Below the pieces are notes generated by a model. The model had not been told where the DNA came from. It saw only the letters and a program-made list of their open reading frames with translations, and searched no databases. From positions 1 to 10,805 of the forward strand of contig QZKK01000075.1 of assembly GCA_003599475.1 (NCBI GenBank): a stretch of 10,805 nucleotides of DNA. Direction: 5' to 3'. This DNA is from Desulfobacteraceae bacterium. Lineage in GTDB: Bacteria; Desulfobacterota; Desulfobacteria; Desulfobacterales; SURF-15. How positions within the stretch are numbered: the first letter of the stretch is position 1; each line of letters opens with the position of its first letter. Shown piece by piece: positions 6,117 through 10,805 of the stretch. Both the position numbers and the translations under genes were made by a program.

Positions 6117-6303
6117 TCGGCGCTCCAAGCGTCTGCAGTCATTTCATCGAGTAACCGCTTTCGATCGTCCATCCCTCCCGGGCCGGACTTCAGAAAATCC
6201 TTGCCCCAACGTGATGTTCGGCAAGTCCTGCCCAATTTAATCGCCGGCGGGAGTAAAATCAAGCTCATTTTGAGCTCAAGAATTCATCCAGGGGCAGGGG
6301 TAT

Positions 6304-6319
6304 GCACAATATGTAGGTT
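6304..6319 (+). promoter_or_regulatory. Candidate NrdR box 1
   Basis: GCACAATATGTAGGTT agrees with the NrdR-box consensus acaCwATATwTwGtgt at about 13 of 16 positions, including the key C at position 4 and G at position 13. NrdR is an ATP/dATP-sensing repressor of ribonucleotide reductase genes that binds paired boxes. Its centre lies 31 bp from that of box 2, about three helical turns. It sits just upstream of the putative -35. The nrdR gene itself is not in the window. Confidence 0.6.
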
Positions 6320-6326
6320 TTTTTTG

Positions 6327-6356
6327 TTGACATACATCAACATATTGCGGTAGAAG
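6327..6356 (+). promoter_or_regulatory. Candidate sigma-70 promoter of nrdDG
   Basis: A perfect -35 TTGACA (6327-6332) is followed after 18 nt by TAGAAG (6351-6356, 4 of 6 matches to TATAAT). The start of transcription would fall near 6363, leaving a leader of roughly 35-40 nt before the nrdD ATG. The overlap of its spacer with NrdR box 2 fits a repressed promoter. Confidence 0.5.
6335..6350 (+). promoter_or_regulatory. Candidate NrdR box 2
   Basis: CATCAACATATTGCGG carries the palindromic NrdR core CAA-ATATTG with C at position 4 and G at position 13, and is about 10 of 16 overall. It is weaker than box 1, but correctly spaced from it (31 bp centre to centre). It lies between the putative -35 and -10, where binding would block RNA polymerase. 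Confidence 0.5.
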
Positions 6357-6399
6357 GTATTCACCGCAATAAAATCTTATGCAATCGAGGCATCAAAAA

Positions 6400-8505
6400 A
6401 TGAGAGTTTTCGAGCAGATCAAGAAGCGCGACGGCAGGATCGTCGAATTCGATTCCACCAAAATCACAGATGCGGTTGCCCGCGCCGGAAAGGCGACCGG
6501 CGAGTTCGGGGACCGGGAAGCAAGAAAACTGTCCATGCGCGCCCTCACTTTAGCGCATGAACTCAGACTCGATCCGATTCCGGAAGTCGAAGAGATCCAG
6601 GATATCGTCGAGCGGGTGCTCCTGGATTCGCCCTATTATAAAACCGCCAAAGCCTACATCCTGTATCGCGAACAGCACGCGCAGATACGAAACATCACAA
6701 CCAAGGCAAACGTCGATCTGGTCGAGCACTATATTCAGAAACTCGATTGGAAAATCAAAGAAAACAGCAACATGTGCTACTCCCTGCAGGGATTGAACAA
6801 CTACATCTCCTCAGATATCACTTCGGAATACTGGCTCAACCGCATCTACCCGCCCGAGATCCGATCCGCGCATCGGTCGGGAGACCTTCACCTGCATGAT
6901 TTGAGCCTGCTGTCTGTTTACTGTGTCGGATGGGACTTGAAGGATCTGCTCGTACAGGGGTTCAAGGGCGTCGAGGGGAAAGTGGAAAGCGGGCCTCCGA
7001 AGCATCTTCGATCGGCATTGGGCCAGATCGTCAACTTCTTCTATACGCTTCAGGGGGAGGCGGCCGGAGCCCAGGCGATATCCAATTTCGACACGCTGCT
7101 CGCTCCCTTCATCCGCCACGACGGGCTGGAGTACGGGGAAGTCAAGCAGGCCTTGCAGGAGTTCGTGTTCAACATCAACATTCCAACACGCGTCGGCTTT
7201 CAAACGCCTTTTACCAATATCACCATGGATCTCTATGTCCCTTCCATTCTCAAGGACCACCCGATCATCATCGGAGGCAAGATTCAAGAGGAGACCTACA
7301 AGGAATTCCAGGCCGAGATGAACATGATCAACCGGGCGTTCGCCGAAGTCATGATGGAGGGAGACGCGAAGGGGCGCGTTTTCACATTCCCGATTCCGAC
7401 TTACAACATCACAAAGGATTTCGACTGGGACGATCCGACCCTCGATATGGTCTGGAAAATGACCGGGAAATACGGAATCCCCTACTTTTCCAATTTCGTC
7501 AACTCGGACATGTCCCCCGAAGACGCCCGGTCCATGTGCTGCCGGCTGCGGCTCGACAACCGGGAGCTCTTGAAAAGAGGCGGCGGTCTTTTCGGTGCGA
7601 ACCCCCTTACAGGATCCATCGGGGTCGTCACCATCAATCTTCCCAGGATCGGATACATCTCTAAAACGGAAGAAGAATTCCACGAAAACCTGAGAGAAAG
7701 GATCAAGACAGCCGCCGAGAGCCTCGCCATCAAACGCAAAGTGCTTGAAAGATTCACCGAGCAGAACCTATACCCGTACTCCAAATTCTATCTGCGGGAG
7801 ATCCGCCAGGCCTCCGGCAAATACTGGAAAAATCATTTCTCGACCATCGGCATCATCGGGATGAACGAAGCATGCCTCAATTTCATGGGTCGGGATATCG
7901 TCTCCGAGGAGGGCCAGGATTTCTCTCTTCGCACCATGGACTTCATCCGGAACGCCATCTCCCGCATCCAGGAAGAATCCGGGGAAATCTTCAATCTGGA
8001 AGCGACCCCGGGGGAGGGAACCTCCTATCGGCTGGCCATGCTGGACAAGAAAAGATTCCCCGGCATCATCTGCGCAAATGAAGACGACTATCATAAGGGC
8101 TCGGCCCCCTACTACACCAATTCCACGCATCTTCCGGTCAACTATTCCGATGACATCTTCGAAACCCTGCGGCTGCAGGACCGGCTCCAAGTGAAATATA
8201 CCGGCGGAACGGTGCTCCACATCTTCCTCGGGGAAATGGTCTCGGATCTATCGGCGATCAAGTCCCTGATACGAAAAACAGCCGAAGGATACCGGTTGCC
8301 GTACTTTACATTGACCCCCACTTTCAGTATCTGTCCCTCCCACGGATATCTGATCGGAGAGCAGGAGAGGTGCAGTCTCTGCAACCAGGAGACTGAAATC
8401 TATTCCCGGGTGGTCGGCTATCTGCGGCCGGTCAAGCAGTGGAACGACGGCAAACAATCCGAATACCGGATGCGGACGACCTTCAAAGTGGCCATGAACT
8501 CGTGA
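6400..8505 (+). CDS. nrdD: Anaerobic (class III) ribonucleoside-triphosphate reductase
   Basis: This 701-residue enzyme reduces ribonucleoside triphosphates to deoxyribonucleotides using a glycyl radical, in the cytoplasm and only without oxygen. An N-terminal ATP-cone (about 1-95, beginning RVFEQIKKRDGRIVEFD) gives allosteric control. The large barrel domain follows, with MCCRLRLD (C380/C381) as the candidate active-site cysteines. The C-terminal zinc site is SICPSHGYL plus CSLC (C645, C658, C661, possibly H648). The glycyl-radical motif is RVVGYLRPV, with the radical Gly at 673. The ATG at 6400 has GAGG 9 nt upstream; an ATG seven codons earlier (6379) has no ribosome site. The stop overlaps the nrdG GTG start. 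Paired NrdR boxes upstream suggest repression by NrdR. All diagnostic residues look intact. Confidence 0.97.
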   Translation: MRVFEQIKKRDGRIVEFDSTKITDAVARAGKATGEFGDREARKLSMRALTLAHELRLDPIPEVEEIQDIVERVLLDSPYYKTAKAYILYREQHAQIRNITTKANVDLVEHYIQKLDWKIKENSNMCYSLQGLNNYISSDITSEYWLNRIYPPEIRSAHRSGDLHLHDLSLLSVYCVGWDLKDLLVQGFKGVEGKVESGPPKHLRSALGQIVNFFYTLQGEAAGAQAISNFDTLLAPFIRHDGLEYGEVKQALQEFVFNINIPTRVGFQTPFTNITMDLYVPSILKDHPIIIGGKIQEETYKEFQAEMNMINRAFAEVMMEGDAKGRVFTFPIPTYNITKDFDWDDPTLDMVWKMTGKYGIPYFSNFVNSDMSPEDARSMCCRLRLDNRELLKRGGGLFGANPLTGSIGVVTINLPRIGYISKTEEEFHENLRERIKTAAESLAIKRKVLERFTEQNLYPYSKFYLREIRQASGKYWKNHFSTIGIIGMNEACLNFMGRDIVSEEGQDFSLRTMDFIRNAISRIQEESGEIFNLEATPGEGTSYRLAMLDKKRFPGIICANEDDYHKGSAPYYTNSTHLPVNYSDDIFETLRLQDRLQVKYTGGTVLHIFLGEMVSDLSAIKSLIRKTAEGYRLPYFTLTPTFSICPSHGYLIGEQERCSLCNQETEIYSRVVGYLRPVKQWNDGKQSEYRMRTTFKVAMNS

Positions 8506-9212
8506 AATTCGGCGGCCTGCTCAAAACATCACTCATCGATTTTCCGGAAAAGATCGGCTGCGTCCTCTTTCTCTCCGGGTGCAATTATGCATGCCCTTAC
8601 TGCCACAATCCGGCGCTTGCCAGAGGGGAATCCATCCGAGCTCAAGGTTCGGGGAAAGACGAAACCGATTTCATGGAGTTTCTGGAAAAAAGGAAAGGCT
8701 TCCTGGAAGGAGTGGTGATCTCGGGCGGGGAGCCGACGCTGCAAAACGATCTTCCGCTGCTGTGTGCGCGGATCAAATCGATGGGCTATGCCGTTAAAAT
8801 CGACACCAACGGAAGCAGGCCCGGGATGATCCGCGGATTGATCCGGCAGAAGCTGGTCGACTACATCGCCATGGACATCAAAACCGATCCGGAGGCATAT
8901 ACCCCTCTTTTCGCCGCAAGTTCAGATGCCGGTGCGCTTCTTTCCAGCATCGCCATCATTATGGGATCCGGAATCGATTATGAATTCCGAACCACCTGCG
9001 TTCGGCCTCTGGTGGACGGGCAAACGATAGAAAAGATCTCGACCCTGATTCAAGGCTGCAGGCGCTATGTGCTTCAAGCGTTCCATGAAGCCGAGATCCT
9101 GAACCGCGCCTTCTTCGATGGGCTTTCCCCGTTTTACACACCCGCCGAAATGGAAGCCTTCCAATCGGCTGCTCGACCGCATGTACAATCCTGCTTCATC
9201 CGCGGGGTATGA
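8502..9212 (+). CDS. nrdG: Radical-SAM activating enzyme of anaerobic ribonucleotide reductase
   Basis: This 236-residue radical SAM protein is expected to cleave S-adenosylmethionine with a [4Fe-4S] cluster and install the glycyl radical on NrdD. The cluster motif is GCNYACPYCHN (C27, C31, C34), and the SAM-contacting GGEPTL segment follows near residue 75. The opening FGGLLKTSLIDFPEKI is typical of the longer NrdG type (TIGR02495-like) rather than the short E. coli type. The start is GTG at 8502 inside a GTGA overlap with the nrdD stop. No in-frame ATG is available nearby and the Shine-Dalgarno is weak, so translation is probably coupled to nrdD. Its 3' end faces the AOR gene 75 nt away. 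Confidence 0.93.
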   Translation: MKFGGLLKTSLIDFPEKIGCVLFLSGCNYACPYCHNPALARGESIRAQGSGKDETDFMEFLEKRKGFLEGVVISGGEPTLQNDLPLLCARIKSMGYAVKIDTNGSRPGMIRGLIRQKLVDYIAMDIKTDPEAYTPLFAASSDAGALLSSIAIIMGSGIDYEFRTTCVRPLVDGQTIEKISTLIQGCRRYVLQAFHEAEILNRAFFDGLSPFYTPAEMEAFQSAARPHVQSCFIRGV

Positions 9213-9280
9213 TTCGCGTTTCCCATCCCATTATTTACAAGCGCAACCAACATTAAATTGACAGGAAAGCCATCGAGCCA

Positions 9281-9300
9281 GCCGGAATCACCTTTCCGGC
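9281..9300. terminator. Possible bidirectional hairpin between nrdG and the AOR gene
   Basis: GCCGGAA (9281-9287) and TTCCGGC (9294-9300) form a perfect 7-bp stem with a 6-nt loop, lying at the convergent 3' ends of nrdG and the AOR gene; the AOR stop codon is in the loop. No T-run follows on either strand, so it is at best a weak or factor-assisted terminator, or an mRNA 3'-end stabiliser. Confidence 0.3.
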
Positions 9301-10805
9301 AAGCCCAGTTCGGCCAGCTTGCCCGCCGTCGGCCGGCCCTCTTCATCCCAGCCCCGGCAGCGATAATACTCGGGGAGCATCTCATCCAGGCGGCAGACCC
9401 TCCCCTTGGACGGGCCGTCGGGTAGCGGCTCCCGGGTCAGGCGCTCCGGCAGCCGGTCGTCCTTGCGGCTGAATCCTGCGCGTGTCAGGAACAGCCGTTC
9501 GGCGTTGAAGATCCGTTCGCCGGCGCGCGACAGCTCCTCGAGAGTATATTCTGCACCCGTGGCGGCGTTGAGCAGATCCATGATGCCCTGGGGCCGGATG
9601 CTGCGCTCCGGCAGCACCAGGTTGCGCACCGAGAAGAACACGCAAAGGCCCGCGGCGTCGATCACGGCGAAGGTGTCCTGCCAGTCCTTTACGAGCTGCG
9701 CCTTGCCCTCCCAGGACTGAGGATCGATCAGAAACGGAACGCCCAGGATCTCGGTGTAGGCCGGATCTCCGCGCATGTGCGAAGCGCCGATCGGCGAGGT
9801 TGCGTAGGCGAGCCCCATGCCCTGGGCTGCGCGCGGCTCATAGCCTGCGGGCTCCTGCCCTTTGACCGTGACGGACAGCTCCGGGTGGCCGAAGCGCTCG
9901 GCCAGACGGCGGCTCCCTTCGGCCAGGAAGCGGCCGAAGCCTTTCATTTCCGCGGTCATGCGGGTCAGCTCCACCAGTGCGCGCGCATCGCCGAAGGAAA
10001 GCGGCATGCCGACATCCTTTTCGGTGATGATCCCTTTTTCGAACATCTCCATGGCGCAGGCGATGGTGCACCCCATGCTGATGGTGTCCATGCCCTGCTC
10101 GTTGCAGATGTAATTGGCTTTGGTGAGAGCCGCCAGGTTGTCGATGCCGCAGTTTGAGCCCATGGCGAAGATGGTTTCGTACTCGGGGCCTTCGCCCTGC
10201 CCTTCGTAGCCCTTCTCCTCCACGCGGGTGACCCGGCCGCAGGAGATCGGACACGAATAGCAGGCCTTGTGTTTGACCAGGTATTTTTCGGTCAGGGCCT
10301 GGCCGCCGATCGCCGCAAACCCTTGGAAAGTCCCCTGCCGGAAGTTGCGCGTGGGCAAGGCACCCACGGCCTGGGTGCCGGTGATGGTGACGGCCGTGCC
10401 GTAGGTGCGCAGGCCGGGAGGCTTCCCCTTGTTGTTTTCGTTGAATTTGCGGTTGAACTTCTTGACCAGCTCCGTGAATCCGGCCGGGTCGAACAGAGGC
10501 ACGGGCGAATCCCCGAAGACCGCCAAAGCCTTGAGGTTTTTAGAGCCCATGACCGCCCCGACGCCCGAGCGTCCGGCCGCACGGTCCTTGTCGTTCATGA
10601 TTCCTGCAAACAAGACGCCCCGCTCGCCGGCCGGGCCGATGCAGGCCACCCGCGCCTCATTGCGCGTTTCCAGGCGCAGCGCCGCGTCTGTTTCGTGGGA
10701 GGTTTTGCCCCAGAGGTGCGCAGCCGGGCGAAGCTCCACACGGCCGTTGTCGATCCACAGGTACACCGGTTCGGCCGCCCTGCCGCTGAACACGATCATG
10801 TCGAA
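9288..10805 (-). CDS. aor: Aldehyde:ferredoxin oxidoreductase family protein, 5' end outside window
   Basis: The frame stays open to the right edge, so roughly the first 100 residues are missing compared with the family's usual length of about 600. These enzymes carry a tungsten or molybdenum bis-pterin cofactor and a [4Fe-4S] cluster and oxidise aldehydes to acids with ferredoxin, or run the reverse. Counting from the Met codon at 10799, the cluster cysteines are CYSCPISC (C180, C183, C187) with a fourth in GLCVFFS (C386). Cofactor-domain motifs include GRSGVGAVMGSKNLKAL, EYETIFAMGSNCG and MDTISMGCT. The related benzoyl-CoA reductase subunit BamB belongs to the same superfamily, so the substrate is open. 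The DNA looks clearly more GC-rich than nrdDG, with more GCC/GGC/CGC codons, which may reflect different ancestry. Confidence 0.92.
   Translation of the reverse strand, partial: FDMIVFSGRAAEPVYLWIDNGRVELRPAAHLWGKTSHETDAALRLETRNEARVACIGPAGERGVLFAGIMNDKDRAAGRSGVGAVMGSKNLKALAVFGDSPVPLFDPAGFTELVKKFNRKFNENNKGKPPGLRTYGTAVTITGTQAVGALPTRNFRQGTFQGFAAIGGQALTEKYLVKHKACYSCPISCGRVTRVEEKGYEGQGEGPEYETIFAMGSNCGIDNLAALTKANYICNEQGMDTISMGCTIACAMEMFEKGIITEKDVGMPLSFGDARALVELTRMTAEMKGFGRFLAEGSRRLAERFGHPELSVTVKGQEPAGYEPRAAQGMGLAYATSPIGASHMRGDPAYTEILGVPFLIDPQSWEGKAQLVKDWQDTFAVIDAAGLCVFFSVRNLVLPERSIRPQGIMDLLNAATGAEYTLEELSRAGERIFNAERLFLTRAGFSRKDDRLPERLTREPLPDGPSKGRVCRLDEMLPEYYRCRGWDEEGRPTAGKLAELGLPER

Noticed and set aside
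6262..6276. Hairpin AGCTCA-TTT-TGAGCT upstream of nrdD as a terminator or riboswitch
   Set aside because: The stem is only 6 bp, AT-rich and without a T-run, and it lies upstream of the predicted promoter, so it would not be in the nrdD transcript.
6811..7683. Long minus-strand frame of about 290 codons opposite nrdD
   Set aside because: It is antisense to a highly conserved nrdD region, has no recognisable domain, and arises from the codon bias of the real gene.
9258..9263. TTGACA as a promoter after nrdG
   Set aside because: No -10 element is found at proper spacing, and the downstream plus strand is antisense to the AOR gene.

Overview
The window looks like chromosomal DNA from a strictly anaerobic, Gram-negative bacterium, most likely a sulfate-reducing or syntrophic Desulfobacterota (deltaproteobacterial) species. 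This is inferred from gene content and protein style: a class III (oxygen-sensitive) ribonucleotide reductase, a tungsten/molybdenum aldehyde:ferredoxin oxidoreductase, PilT-type ATPases beside a YggT/DivIVA pair, and a CcdA-type thiol relay. No database search was possible.

Layout. Positions 43-4322 carry a minus-strand cluster. In transcription order it is a YggT-family membrane protein, a DivIVA-domain coiled-coil protein, a PilT retraction ATPase, a second PilT-like ATPase, and a zinc-ribbon protein with a receiver-like domain. It reads as a cell-pole/envelope and twitching-motility module without pilus structural genes. A 334-nt divergent intergenic region (4323-4656) follows. Plus-strand ccdA and an exported thioredoxin-like gene (4657-5837) overlap by ATGA and probably pass electrons from the cytoplasm to the periplasm. 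A small minus-strand two-helix membrane protein (5850-6116) converges on them. Next is the nrdD-nrdG operon (6400-9212), joined by a GTGA overlap. It is preceded by two candidate NrdR boxes whose centres lie 31 bp apart on a plausible sigma-70 promoter. The right edge (9288-10805) is the 3' part of a GC-richer AOR-family gene on the minus strand, cut by the window end.

Most unusual content. First, at the left edge (about 122-259, plus strand) there is a sequence with the signature of a diversity-generating retroelement (DGR) template repeat. It reads as a C-type-lectin/formylglycine-enzyme-like tail ending in IGFRL and a stop. Over 23 codons it has 14 AAY (Asn) codons, and every adenine lies in positions 1-2 of those codons. 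No reverse transcriptase, Avd or target gene is in the window, so it is an orphan, a remnant, or the edge of a DGR to the left. The zinc-ribbon gene's reading frame runs antisense through it and has an aberrant C-terminus. Second, three intergenic stretches (70-97, 2125-2278, 4498-4620) hold degenerate tandem arrays with a strict 7-bp period. In the two larger ones the halves face each other as inverted repeats. Nothing else in the window is a recognisable complete new defence or mobile system.
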